Below, one piece after another: positions 46,491-57,500 of a stretch of DNA of 64,000 nt. Location: NCBI RefSeq assembly GCF_019320115.1, contig NC_089593.1:14226789-14290788 (forward strand). The letters run 5' to 3'. This DNA is from Miscanthus floridulus. Its lineage: Eukaryota > Streptophyta > Magnoliopsida > Poales > Poaceae. The notes under the pieces were generated by a model that was given only the letters and a program-made list of their open reading frames with translations, was not told the origin of the DNA and did no database searches. Position 1 is the first letter of the stretch. The number at the start of each line of letters is the position of its first letter. The translations under genes and the position numbers were made by a program.

Positions 46491-47595
46491 GTAGGCAAGC
46501 TGATAATCCTCAATCCATAGTCTAGGGTTCATTTCCCCCAAAGTATTTCAGGATGTTGGTTGGTGGTCGGTACCTTGGCGGGATGGCAGCGTTGAGGACG
46601 TGTTGGCCGAAGGCCTAAGGCCCCAGTAGGCCGAGGCTTGGGCTTCGGTCCTCGCCGCTGTTGTAGCATCCACCATGATGAGGGTGATAGCTGTGGCTAG
46701 CTCCCTCTCTTGGATCATCATGGGTATGTCTGTGGGCATTGAGGGTGTCACGTGTGTCACGATTGTGGCCAAGATGCTCATGCACCGGAACCGCAGTGCG
46801 CTGCCTACCACCTTGTGGCACCTGGTGAACTGACACATCCTTGTCAGATCGCTCTTAGGGCGTGCGCTGGCTGGCGTCGAGTTCGTGTCGCCAAGACAAT
46901 GAGCTCTCGGCCTGCTGCGCCACCACACGCTCGAGCAGCGTGCAAATCTCATGTTGGGCCTAGCTATCCTCGGGCGTTGTGAGCCATGAAAGCCCATGGA
47001 GCAAGGCCACCATAGCAGTGATGTTCAGGCTCACCTGGGCGAAGTGTGGGAGGGCTTCATCATTTGCGATAAACCTCCGGTTCACATCATGGGCCATGGC
47101 ACGTGCGCCCACATTCTCCGTGGTGCTCGATCTCCTGATCGAGCTCCATGCATTCCTACTCGAGCTAGAGTCATGCTTCCTCGAGCTCTAGGTGCTGGGC
47201 CTTTAGTTGCTCCACCCGCAAGTAGGGTAGGGTCACTGTCTCCCCCTCGACCTCATTGTTGAGGTCATTGATCAGGGTAGCCTCCTCTCCATGGATGCTT
47301 TTGACATGTCCCTTGGGGGTACCTGCCATGAAACACCCATGAGATGGGTGATGACTCCCCCCGTTGGAGTCAGAGCCAGAGGGCGACTCTGATTCTCCCG
47401 TGAGGAGGTCATGGAAAGACTCTATGACATATTCGGTCATCCCCATGAACTCACCGTTCATGGGGGATGAAGGCATGCATTGTGCCACAGGGTGGCCATC
47501 GGTCTCTGCGATGTTGTAGAGATCGAACGGGAGTGCTGTCGGGGCACTCCGAATGAGGTATTCTAGAGAAAGCGGCTCCCCTCCGGTAAGCTGCG
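46491..47595 (-). pseudogene. Element A gag, N-terminal half
   Basis: Between D and E, on the minus strand. Reads FDLYNIAETDGHPVAQCMP, NGEFMGMTEYVIESFHDLL, SGSDSNGGSHHPSHGCFMAG, then a Glu/Gln-rich segment, HxVNRRxIANDE-like sequence and finally GEMNPRLWIEDYQLAY at the capsid start. It matches C's gag from about 25080 to 26120. Several frame changes and stops are present. The first 5 and last 5 bases are target duplications of D and E. Confidence 0.83.
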
Positions 47596-48068
47596 TGTCG
47601 ACAGAATATCATCGGAAGTCCTCCGAGGGGTATCCCATGAAGGTAGATTGATCGGCAGAGGAGCGCGAGATCAAGAACAAGAAGGCAATAGAGACACATG
47701 AGTTAGACAGGTTTAGGCTGTCAGTATGACGTAATACCCTACTCCTGTGGTCTGTTGGTTTGTATTAGCTATCGTATGATATGCTGTGATTTTAGAGGGG
47801 GTCCCTGCCCACCTTAAATAGTCCGGGGAGCAGGGTTACAAGTCAGTTAGATCTAGGAGATAACCAGAAAGTAATAACTGATTACAGGAATCTAGGGATC
47901 GTACATATCCTAACAGATCTCGTAGTATCTTCAGGATATCCTCCAGATGCCTTGCGGAGGGCACCGAGTAGAGTCGTGCCCTACAAGGATTTGTCTTGTG
48001 GGTTAGGCTGCCCCCAGGGGCGCAACCCATGTAGTATGTCGTGGGTATCCGAGGTCGTACCCCCCATA
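47596..48068 (-). repeat. Element E 3' LTR
   Basis: TGTCGACAGAATATCATCGG to GTCGTACCCCCCATA. The TATA box present in the 5' LTR is altered to TATTTAA on the minus strand (47814-47820). Confidence 0.95.
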
Positions 48069-48082
48069 GCTAGTCCTCGAGT
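48069..48082 (-). other. Element E polypurine tract
   Basis: Minus strand CACTCGAGGACTAGC just before the 3' LTR, the diverged counterpart of GCTCGGGGACTAGC in B and D. Confidence 0.75.
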
Positions 48083-48405
48083 GCCTTGTACCCATTGTGC
48101 AACGTTGTCTTGAGCTCGTCCGAGCAGGTGCGAATAACACCGAGCAGTCAAGCTCATGGTCCAACCACCGTGATGAGTTGTCGAGCAGTTGTGAGCTGTC
48201 GCTGAGTAGCGTGAATTGTCGCCAAACAGCATGGACCGTCGTCGAGCAGCATAACCCAAGCACGGCTTGCCATAAGGGTGTAAGGAGCTCAAGTTCAAAA
48301 TCGAAAACTTCTTTCGCAGTGCACCAAGTGCGCCCACTTAGAGTCTGACCACAATGAAAGGAAGTAACCTTCTTAAACTTTTAGAGGCGCGGAGTCTTTC
48401 AGGTA

Positions 48406-48650
48406 AAACAAGCACATTCACCACTAGGTGAATTGTGCCTACTTAGTCCCCGAGCCTGACAGTAGATGACGTAGTCATGTAGTGCTAGGGTCCAAAGCAG
48501 AAGAAAAAAGAGGCCCAGCCGAGCAGGCAGCTAGTCCCCAGGCGTAGACCTGAAAAGCACATTCACCACAAGGTGAAGTGTGCCCACTTAGTCCCCGAGC
48601 CTGACAGTAGATGATGTAGTCATGTGGTGCCAGGGTCCGAAACTGAGAAA
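48406..48650. repeat. ~145-bp direct repeats with hairpin, element E
   Basis: Two copies (starting near 48406 and 48551) share CACATTCACC..AGGTGAA..GTG hairpins (48413-48437 and 48558-48582), CTTAGTCCCCGAGCCTGACA and a GTAGTCATG segment. The hairpin and purine-tract core are the same as those in B and D. Confidence 0.8.
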
Positions 48651-48956
48651 TAGAAGACCAACCGAGCATACAGCCAGGCCCCGAACTTGAAGCAAAGATA
48701 TTGGAGAAAATCCAACCATGGAGAGAAAATCGGAGAAACGACTGTACAGTAACTGTTATTGAGCCTCTATAAATGGTGGAGAAGTCGGCGATATTTCGGT
48801 GAGGAGCAACTAAAGGCAGCGATAAATGAGCGACATGGCTGCGGTTGCGAGAAGCCCAGGTAACGTCCCATTTGCCGCATCGGAGAAATCGGAGCAGCAC
48901 AGATCACAGGAATGGTTCCCAAAAAACCCTTGAATGCGGAACGGTGGGGAAAATCC

Positions 48957-48965
48957 TATATAATA
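48957..48965 (+). promoter_or_regulatory. TATA box of element E antisense ORF
   Basis: TATATAATA about 115 bp upstream of the ATG at 49079, on the strand opposite to gag-pol. Confidence 0.65.
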
Positions 48966-49078
48966 GTGCCACCGCAGACCCCGTTCCCACCTTTTCCACT
49001 TCATCTTCCTCATCTCTCATGCCGCCGAATCCGCAACCACATTTGCCTCCGCCGCCAAAACCTAACCACATCTAAGAG

Positions 49079-52000
49079 ATGGCGCCAAAGAGAGGAGCTA
49101 TGAAATCAAAGAAGTCGAGTCCCAAGAAGGCGGGTGCCATGCCCCGACGCGACAAGGAGTGGGTGCCATCACGAACAGGAGAAGCTGAGCTGAACCGATT
49201 GGTGGAAGCCAGCGTTCTCCCTGACCATGCGACCGTCAGATGGCGGCCAGCTCTCGGTGAGTCCTTTCCCACGCCTCACACTGACAAAGTAGTGGTATTC
49301 GAAGACTATTTCTAGCGCGGGTTAGGGTTTCCTGTTCACCCATTTCTAAGAGATCTGTTGGAGCTCTGGGGGGTTACTCTGTGCAATCTCCACCCCAATA
49401 CCATTTTGCACGTCTCAATCTTCATCCACTTTTGTGAGGCATACCTCGAAATCCTACCCCACTTCAATCTTTTCCGTCACCTATTCTGGCTAAAGAAGAG
49501 AGGCGACGTTGGTTCCAAGGTGGTCGGCAGGGTGTGTCTCCAGCTTCGGGATGGGATGGCGAGTGAATACCTTACCATACCGCTGAACACATCATTGAAG
49601 GGGTGGAACACTAGATGGTTCTACATGAAACAAAGCCACCTAGCGGTTTGATGTAATGCCGACCACATCCTAGAAAGCCAGAGGAGTTGGTCGGAGCTAC
49701 CGAGCAACGATGACATGGAGCAAGTGAATGAACTCCTCAGCTTGATAAAGGGCATGAAGACCAATGGTGGATTGGTGTCGGCGAGTTTTATAGTGCGCCG
49801 CATACAACCTTGTAAAGAGAGGGTGCACCTAGGCTTTGAATTCAAAGGGGAGACCGATGGTACCTGAGAGAGGCCAGAAATACTATCCAGGAATGACGTC
49901 GAAGAGTGGACTACCGAGCTGTTCACGCTGCTAGCCTCCTTTAGGTTGTCACGGTACTCAAAGCCCTTCAATTACAAGAATCTGCCTCCTCAGGTGAATA
50001 TCCTGACTATATGTTTTTGAGAAGTTTATTTATACTGCCAAGCAATAAACTGATCCTACTCATGTGAAGATCCATTCATAGGATATGGCGGTGTATTTCT
50101 CTAGCGTGCCGAGAAATGATTGGCCGCCGTCAGTGGATGCACGACAATGAGTTCAGCCCGAAGAAAGCCTCGTTGGCGTCTCCTCAGAATCTGGATGTAT
50201 GGATACTGGTCGAACGGAGAGTCCTCCCTAGTGTCGGTGAAAACTCGGGGGAAGAGGCTGGTGGTAGATGAGCCAGCCTAGAAGAAGAGGAAAACAGCAA
50301 CGACTGCTTCCCGCAAACCAGGCGGCATCTCTTTGGATGATGACCAGACTAATCAAACACGAAGAACCGCGGTGTTCGATTGGTCTGACGACAATGAGAT
50401 TCTCACGAACCCTCCCCTAAGCACGAAAGGGCCTCCACGCAATCCATGCGTAGAGGATCAAACTGGGGTAGGCGAAGAAGTCCGTGAAGCTCCGACAAGG
50501 AGAGTCCCCGAGCAACGAGCAGAGGGAATTGCTGCGCAGTAGACGTCAGAAATCCCCATGGGGCGGGCAACAGAGGTCCCCGAGCAACAAACGGAAGTAA
50601 CCCCTAAGCAGTAGGTGGAACCAAGGCCGACCGAGGAAGAGCCGAGAATTCCCCTACCGAGCATAGGAGTCGACCCTGCGGTTGCACCCAGAGGCTCAGG
50701 CCAGCACCGTCGGTTCAAGAAATTGAACCGTCAGACCAAACCGTAAGTGTCCTTGTGCTGACGTTACTTTGCTGTATTTTTCTTACTTCTATTGTGACTG
50801 AATAACCGATTTGGTACAGTGCAAAGCCAACAACTGATCTAGCCTCGCCTGCTTAGACTGAGTAGCAACCAGAAACTAGCCCTAGAGTGGTGGAGATGCC
50901 AGTAGACCACATCCTAGAGTCCCCGAGTGTTCGGGAGCACGCGGGAGAGTGAATTGCTGCCCTTAGTGGGCTTGGTGGCCGTGAGCGACTACCTACTATG
51001 GCGAATGAGTCAGCGATAGCACCTTCAACAACAGTGGAGTTAGGAGCGGAAAAGCTTTTGGCGCCGAAGGAGCAGATGGTGGTCCCCAATACTTCGGAGG
51101 GTGTGGTTGGACCTGCTATCCGACCACCGAGACCCCAGGTCATCCCCACGGCTGCAATGGAGGAGGACGAGGTGGAGGAGATCATGTGTGATGAACCTCG
51201 ACCCCAAGCAGTCTGGATTCTCCAAAAGCACGGTGATGAAATAATTATTGTCGAAGAGGAGGACACCACCAAGGAGTTTAGGAGGCTGGAGACTGCTCTT
51301 ACCGGTGTGACGAGGTAGATCAAGGTTAGCACTACACCTTGAAGGGTCCTGGTCAACATTTGGAATTGGATATCGACACTGTTTTTGTGTATTTGCATGA
51401 GATAACTCGGATTGCTGAGTAGCATCGCCAACTGATAAAGAGGATGGAGCCCCTCACCAAGGAGAACGAAAAACTCAAAGAGGCGATGAGCATCTCGGAG
51501 AAAAACATCCAGAGAGCCCAACGTGAACGAGACCTTGCAGAGTCCAATGCGTGGGACTTGGAGTACCAGAATGGGGTCCTGACCGGAAAGCTAGCTACCT
51601 CATCCGAGCAAGTGTGGAGTCAATCCGAGCAACTGGCCGTTGTCTCCAGCCAACTAAAGAGTGCCTCCGAGCAGTTGGAGAGAAAATCCGAGCAGCTGAA
51701 ATGTGTATCCGAGCAGAAAGCAGGTTCAATATATCAGCGATTGTATTTTCATATTGCTGTCAAACCGTTGTTTTTGGTGATAATAGTTACACTTGTAGAG
51801 CAAGACGATGAACTTGGCCAACTGCGCCAAGCCATCGATCAACTTCGCCAGGAGAAGGCAAAGGAAACAGAGCGGGCAGACAAACTAGCTGAGGAACTGA
51901 AAGGTGAATTCCTCCTGGCCGTAATTACTTTTTAAAGTAGCTTCTTTGTATGATAGAACATTGTAACGTCTATAGGCTATCATCATAAAGCCAAAGCACA

Positions 52001-52403
52001 GTTTGACGTGTTGATGCAGGAAGCCAAGACCCAAAAGGAGAACTTCGATGCTGTAGTTGCCGCAATTAAGCTGGTGCTTGACTGCATTGACCTAGATCCG
52101 GCTTTGCAGACCGACGACAGGCGACAACATTCGAACACTATTATCCAAAGGTGCAAGGTGGCATGGGAGAACTTCAAAATCTTCAACCGTGACGCCATTG
52201 TGACTGTCGCTACTCACGTTCTCGCGGTGGTTCAATCCCACTACTCGACCGTCGACATTCAGTCGATAGGGGGTGGTTTCACCGAAGGACTGAGCGATGC
52301 GGAGGCCCAGAAGCTAGAGGATGAGGTGGAGGACGCAGCGAAGAATCTGGCCGGTGATATAGACCTGTTCGGCGAGACGAACGGCAATGGTGGAGCACAA
52401 TGA
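49079..52403 (+). pseudogene. Element E antisense ORF, six predicted exons
   Basis: Starts MAPKRGAMKSKKSSPKKAGA, a Lys-rich N-terminus. Predicted exons: 49079-49993, 50082-50742, 50820-51324, 51402-51723, 51799-51903, 51976-52403. Joining them keeps the frame at the last two junctions (SEQKA to EQDDELG, and LK to GYHHKAK). Exon 1 contains VVFEDYF, FPVHPFLRDLLELWGVTLCN and FIHFCEAYLEILPHF (Transposase_28-like). Exons 4 and 5 give a strong coiled-coil pattern with SEQL repeats (SEQLAVVSSQLKSASEQLER). Exon 6 ends LFGETNGNGGAQ, TGA at 52401-52403. About seven in-frame stops and a possible frame change in exon 2 disable it. Homologous to the B and D genes. Function unknown. Confidence 0.8.
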
Positions 52404-53479
52404 TCTGCTTGGTGAACATCATCTGTAATTTCTAGACAGTGTAGTTAGAACACGCGAAAGTGTAAAAAACCCTTTTATACATGATAAATGTTATAAAGTG
52501 CATGTGTATGTAGTCAGGTTGTATTTTGGCGAAAAAATCTTCATAGTTACGACCATAAGGTATTTATACGGAGCATAAGTAGAGTCCGAGCAGTTAGTTC
52601 GCTACTGACCCCCATGGCCTCAGCACGTGTAGGAAGAACAAGCGTGACCAAGGAACCACAGCCGACCACCCATAACGCAGAGCGCAGAGCCTGTAGCACA
52701 TGTAGGGAGAGATCAGTAGCTAGGTTTTCTCCATAGAAAAAAGAGCAGAATGTGTGCTGCTCGGCGATTATTGAAATAACTTGGAGATGTAGACAACATA
52801 AGCGGCTTTCGAGCAATTAATTCTTAACTAAGCTCTTGGCCTTGGCTGGCCCGTAACCCATAACGTCGAGCGCGGAGCCCGTGCACGTGTAGAAGAAAAA
52901 GGCGTGACCAAGGAACCACAGCCGACCACCCATAACGCAGAGCGCGGAGCCCGTGGCACGTGTACGGAGGGATCAGAGACTGGGTCTTCTACGAAGAGAA
53001 CAGAAAAGAAAATAGGCTAGTCGTTGATCAGCAAAATATCTTGGAGATTTAGAATAGAGTGTTTAGCGGTTTTGAGAAAACGTGTGGCGAGATACATTGG
53101 TGATTTGGAGGAAACGTGTCCGATGATTTGGAGAACATGTATTCGGCGATTTTTGGTAAAACTTTGTTGGCATTTTGGAGAAACCGTTCGGCGATTTTTG
53201 AGAAAACCGTTCGACGATTTTGGAGAAAACCGTTCGGCGATTTTGGAGAAAACCGTTTGGCGCTAGCTTTGGAGATTTGGAGAAACTTATTTGGCGAAAT
53301 CGTGGTCGGCGAATTGGAGAAATCGTTCAGCGATTTCATATTGGAGATCATTATGGAGTATTGTGATGCTCGATGACCGTACGTGGTGATTAAATCATAA
53401 TGGAGAAAAGGAACAGAGCCAAATTATGGAGATCAAAACTTTATTCATCACAAAGTGGAGAGTACATATCTGGAGCATT
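52404..53479. repeat. Element E spacer with direct and tandem repeats
   Basis: Lies between the converging antisense ORF and integrase. Two related segments (about 52622-52750 and 52877-53000) share GCGTGACCAAGGAACCACAG and ACCCATAACGCAGAGCGC. Core 53172-53263 holds tandem units near TTTTGGAGAAAACCGTTCGG (23-24 bp), with degenerate copies out to about 53340. No gene. Confidence 0.75.
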
Positions 53480-54600
53480 TCAAGGATAGAAACGTATAAG
53501 GTGCTCTATGTGCCATGAGTTTGGAACATCAATTCCATCTAAGTCACATAGGCAATAAGAACCTGGTCGGGTGACCTCTTTGACGACGTAAGGCCCTTCC
53601 TAGGGGGAGGAGAGCTTGTGCAACCCTTCGGTCCTTTGTTTTCTGCGGAGAACGAGGTCGCCGATGGTGAATGAATGACCTTTTACGTTGCGGTTGTAGT
53701 ACCTTCGCAAACCTTCTAGATATTTGGTCGTGCGGACGCAGGTGATAAGGCGTTCCTCCTCGGCCCTGTCGACGTCCTCTATCCGAACAGCTGCGGCTTA
53801 CTCTTCATCATAATTTTCCACCCTAGGTGCTCGAAAAGCAATATCCACTGGTAGTATGGCCTCTGAGCCGTAGACCAAAAAATATGGAGACACACCGGTA
53901 CTGCGACTAACTTGTGTGCGCAGTCCCCAGACCATAGCTGGTAGCTCTTTGAGCCATCTGCCCGGATGCTTTTCTTCTTTCTGATATAGCCTTTTTTTTG
54001 AGGGCGTCAAGGATCATACCGTTAGCCCGCTCGACCAGGCCGTTGGCTCTAGGAAGGGCAACAGAAACATATTTAACGGAGATGCACCGGTCTTCGCAGA
54101 AGTCCTAGAAATGATGGCTGATAAATGTGGTTCCGAGGTCGGTGATGATGCTGTTTGGGAGACCAAATCTGTGTATGATATCTTCAAAGAGCTCGACTAC
54201 TTTCTTTGTAGTAGCTGAAACGAGCAGTTTGTACTCGATCCACTTGGAGAACTTATCAATAGCAATGTATACATACCAGAAACCTCCTAGCGCTGGCTTG
54301 AAAGGCCCGATCATGTCCAGTCCCTAGCATGCAAAAGGCCAGGAAGCTAGGATGGTCTGCAGTTCTTGTGTCGGTACGTGTATTTGCTTGGAAAAAAACT
54401 GACATCCTTCACAGCGTCGGATGAGGTCTTCAGCATCGGAGATGGCCATAGGCCAGTAAAAACCAGCTCTGAAAGCTTTGCCGACCAGGTTTCTCGAAAC
54501 CGCATGATTGCCGCAGGAACCAGAGTGAATTTTGAGAAGCAGCTTTACCCCTTCATATTGGGTAATGCATTTCTATAGTATCCCTTCCTTGGCACTTTTC
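53480..54600 (-). pseudogene. Element E integrase
   Basis: Ends SWHIEHLIRFYP with TGA at 53480-53482. Core: GLDMIGPFKPALGGF (first Asp), SIITDLGTTFISHHF (second Asp kept, unlike B and D) and PRANGLVERANG (Glu). C-terminal part: GVSPYFLVYGSEAILPVDIA. Frameshifts near 53800 and 54000 and TAG codons are present. Confidence 0.87.
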
Positions 54601-55291
54601 CTCATCAAGTTGCCGTCTACCAGCACGTAATGCTTGCTTCAGTGAATTAGGCGTTCGGTCTCAGTCTTATCAGTGGGTACGTCAGCGCTGGTAAGGTACT
54701 TGATGAATTGTTCCCTCCAATCGGTGGTCGGCGTAGGTACCGCCAGTACCAGCTTCTCGGCGGGGGGGGGGGAACTTCCTTATCTTCTTTGATGGATGGT
54801 GCTAGGAGATCTTGAATGAAGACCCCCAGCGGGATCGCGGCATGAGAAGAACCTATCTTTGAGAGCTGGTCTGCAAGTTGATTTTGATCTCGTACCACAT
54901 GGTGGTACTCGATACTATAGAACTTCCCTTTGAGCTTCCTGATTTCGGTGCAGTATGCGTCCATCCTTTCACTGGAACAGGACCAATCTTTGTTGAGCTG
55001 GTTGATAACCAGCGCGGAGTCCCCGTACACCATGAGGCGTTTGACACCGAGCTCAATGGCTATACGGAGTCCGTGGAGACATGCTTCATACTCAGCGGCG
55101 TTATTGGAGGTCGAAAAGTGTATTCAGAGGACATAGCGGAGCTTATCTTTAGTCAGCGTAATGAACAGAATACCCGCGCCAGCACCATTGATGTTAAGGG
55201 CACCATCAAAGTACATCACCCAGTGTTCTGGGCTAGTTGCAGCAATGAGTTCATGGATCTCGGTCCACTCAGCGATGAAATCGGCGAGCGC
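54601..55291 (-). pseudogene. Element E RNase H
   Basis: MYFDGALNINGAGA-like start near 55220, NNAAEYEAC near 55095, MVYGDSALVINQLNKDW (about 55033-54983) and QLADQLSKIGSS. A guanine run near 54762-54774 lies in the linker toward integrase and appears to shift the frame. Confidence 0.82.
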
Positions 55292-56659
55292 CTATGACTT
55301 AATGGTAGGTCTGCTTCTAAATTCGATGGAGTAAGTGCCAAGCTTAATGGCCCACTTGATGATACAGCCATTGGCCTCTTTGTTGCGGAGAATGTCCCCC
55401 AGAGGGAAATCGGTGACCACGGCGATCTTGTAGTATTCGAAGTAGTGTCGGAGCTTGCGTGATGTAATCAGAATTGCATATAGCAGCTTTTGTACCTGAG
55501 GATAACGAGTTTTGGGCTCATTAAGTACTTCGCTGATGAAGTAGACCGGATGTTGCACCTTGTAAGCATGCCCAGCTTCTTCATGTTCGACGATGATAGC
55601 AGTGCTGACGACGCGAGAAGTAGCGGCGATGTAGATCAGAAGAGTTTCATCTGGTCGTGGCACAGTCATGATCGGAGGCCTTGTTAAGAACAATTTAAGC
55701 TGCTCAAAAGCTACGTCTACCTCCTCCGACCAGGAAAAACGCTCAGAGGCCTTGAGGAGCTTGAAGAAAGGTAGCCCTTTTTCATTGAGGCACGATATGA
55801 AGCAGCTTAAAGCAGCCATGTAGCCTGTAAGCTTCTGTATATCCTTGATGCATGTCGGTCATTTCATACTGGTGATGGCAGAGACCTTGTTAGGGTTAGG
55901 TTCGATGCCATGAGCACTAATGATGTAGCCCAGTAGTATACCGGATGGAACTCCAAAGATGCACTTTGAAGGGTTCAGCTTCCATCGGTACTTGTTCAGG
56001 TTGGCGAAAGTTTCTTCGAGGTCGGCGATAAAGTTGTGAGCAGTCTTGGTCTTGATGACCATGTCATCGATGTAAGCTTTGACATTGCGGCTGATCTGCT
56101 GGTCAAGGCACATCTGGATGGCCCTTTGATATGTTGCCCCGGTGTTTTTTAGTCTGAATGACATTGTTTTGTAGCAATATGCCCCAAAAGGCGTGATGAA
56201 AGACGTTTTTATCTGGTCTTCTTCCTTGAGGGAGATCTAATGATAGCCAAAGTAATAGTCAAGGAAGGAGAGCAGTTCGTAGCCAGCGGTGGAGTCTACA
56301 TCCTCGTCTATCTGAGGCAAGCCGAAGGGGTATTTAGGGCAGTGTTTGTTAAGATCAGTATAATCAACACACATTCTCCATTCTTTATTCTTTTTGCGAA
56401 TGAGAACAGAGTTTGCTAACCAATCTGGATGATACATTTCTTTTATAAATTTGACCGCTAAGAGCTATTTTATTTCTACCCTAATAGCCTCCTTCTTGTC
56501 TAGCGCGAATCGGTGAAGTTTCTGCTTGATTGGTTTGGCGATCGGCGAGACATTCAAGGAGTGCTCGATCTTCTCCCGTGGTACCCCCGGCATGTCTACA
56601 GGTTTCCATGCAAACACATTGGCATTAGCACATAGGAAGGAGATGAGCGCGCTTTCCTA
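55292..56659 (-). pseudogene. Element E reverse transcriptase
   Basis: MYHPDWLANSVLIRKKNKEW, MCVDYTDLNKHCPKYPFGLP, FLDYYFGYH, MSFRLKNTGATYQRAIQ, catalytic YIDD in VKAYIDDMVIKTK, and CIFGVPSGILLGYIISAHG. The thumb/connection part (AALSCFISCLNEKGLPFFKL to TIKS) is open from 55819 and ends in a TAG at the KS-stop site. Stops also at 56235 and, shared with A, B and D, at 56657-56659 just before RT. Confidence 0.9.
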
Positions 56660-57500
56660 TTTGGGGTCAAGGTGAGCCCCAATCTTCATGGTCTTGGAGG
56701 GGTCGTCGTGGCCAAGGCCGACCTCCTTGACTTCCTTTGACTTGGTGGAAAGGTGAGGGAGCTCCAGCTCTAGGATCTCCATGTCATCGGCCGGCGCCAT
56801 CTTGGCTTCGGCGACCACGCTAGCCATCTAAATGGAGAGGTCGGTGGCTTCGTCGAGAGCGAGACTCTCTGTCTCATAGGCGTAGGCAATGGAGAGGTTG
56901 GCCTATAGAGATAGGACTCCTATAGGCGAAGGCATCTTCATCACTAGATATGCATAGTGCGGTACGGCCATGAACTTGGCTAGAGCTGGCCGACCAAGTA
57001 TGGCGTGGTAGGCGGTGTCGAAGTCGGCGACGTAGAAGTTGACATGCTCGACGCGATAATTGCTTGATGTGCCGAACTATACTAGCAAGGTGATTTCTCC
57101 AAGTGGTCTAGATGCCCTACCAGGTACCACACCCTAGAAGGAGGAGTTCGAAGGTGTGAGATCTGTTATCGCGAGGCCTAACTCCCTTAGGGCCCCAACG
57201 AAGAGTAGGTTCAAAGCACTACCACCATCGACAAGGACTTTTCTGAAGAGCACCTTTTGGATGGTTGCATTGAGGACGAGGGGAAATGCCCTATGTAGGG
57301 TATGTCCGCCCACTGGTCATCCCTGCTGAAGATGATGGGGACCTCTGACCATGGGCGATAGCTGGGGTTGGCAGTGGTTTCCTCTGATGCGACGGCGAGC
57401 ACTCGTCAGGCGGTGAGCTTCTGTTCTCTCCTGCTCTCGGTGGAGGTGAGGCCCTCAAAGATGGTGGCAACCACCTTGTCATGGTCCTAGAAAGCATTGT
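56660..57500 (-). pseudogene. Element E protease and linker
   Basis: PSYRPWSEVPIIFSRDDQWA, then in a shifted frame the active site VLVDGGSALNLLFVGALREL (about 57240-57185), and a downstream LGRPALAKFMAVPHYAYL-like segment near 57000-56940. At least one frameshift (near 57290). Confidence 0.78.

Noticed and set aside
50853..51521. 222-codon frame on the minus strand
   Set aside because: Complement of exons 3-4 of element E's antisense ORF, with no recognisable domain.
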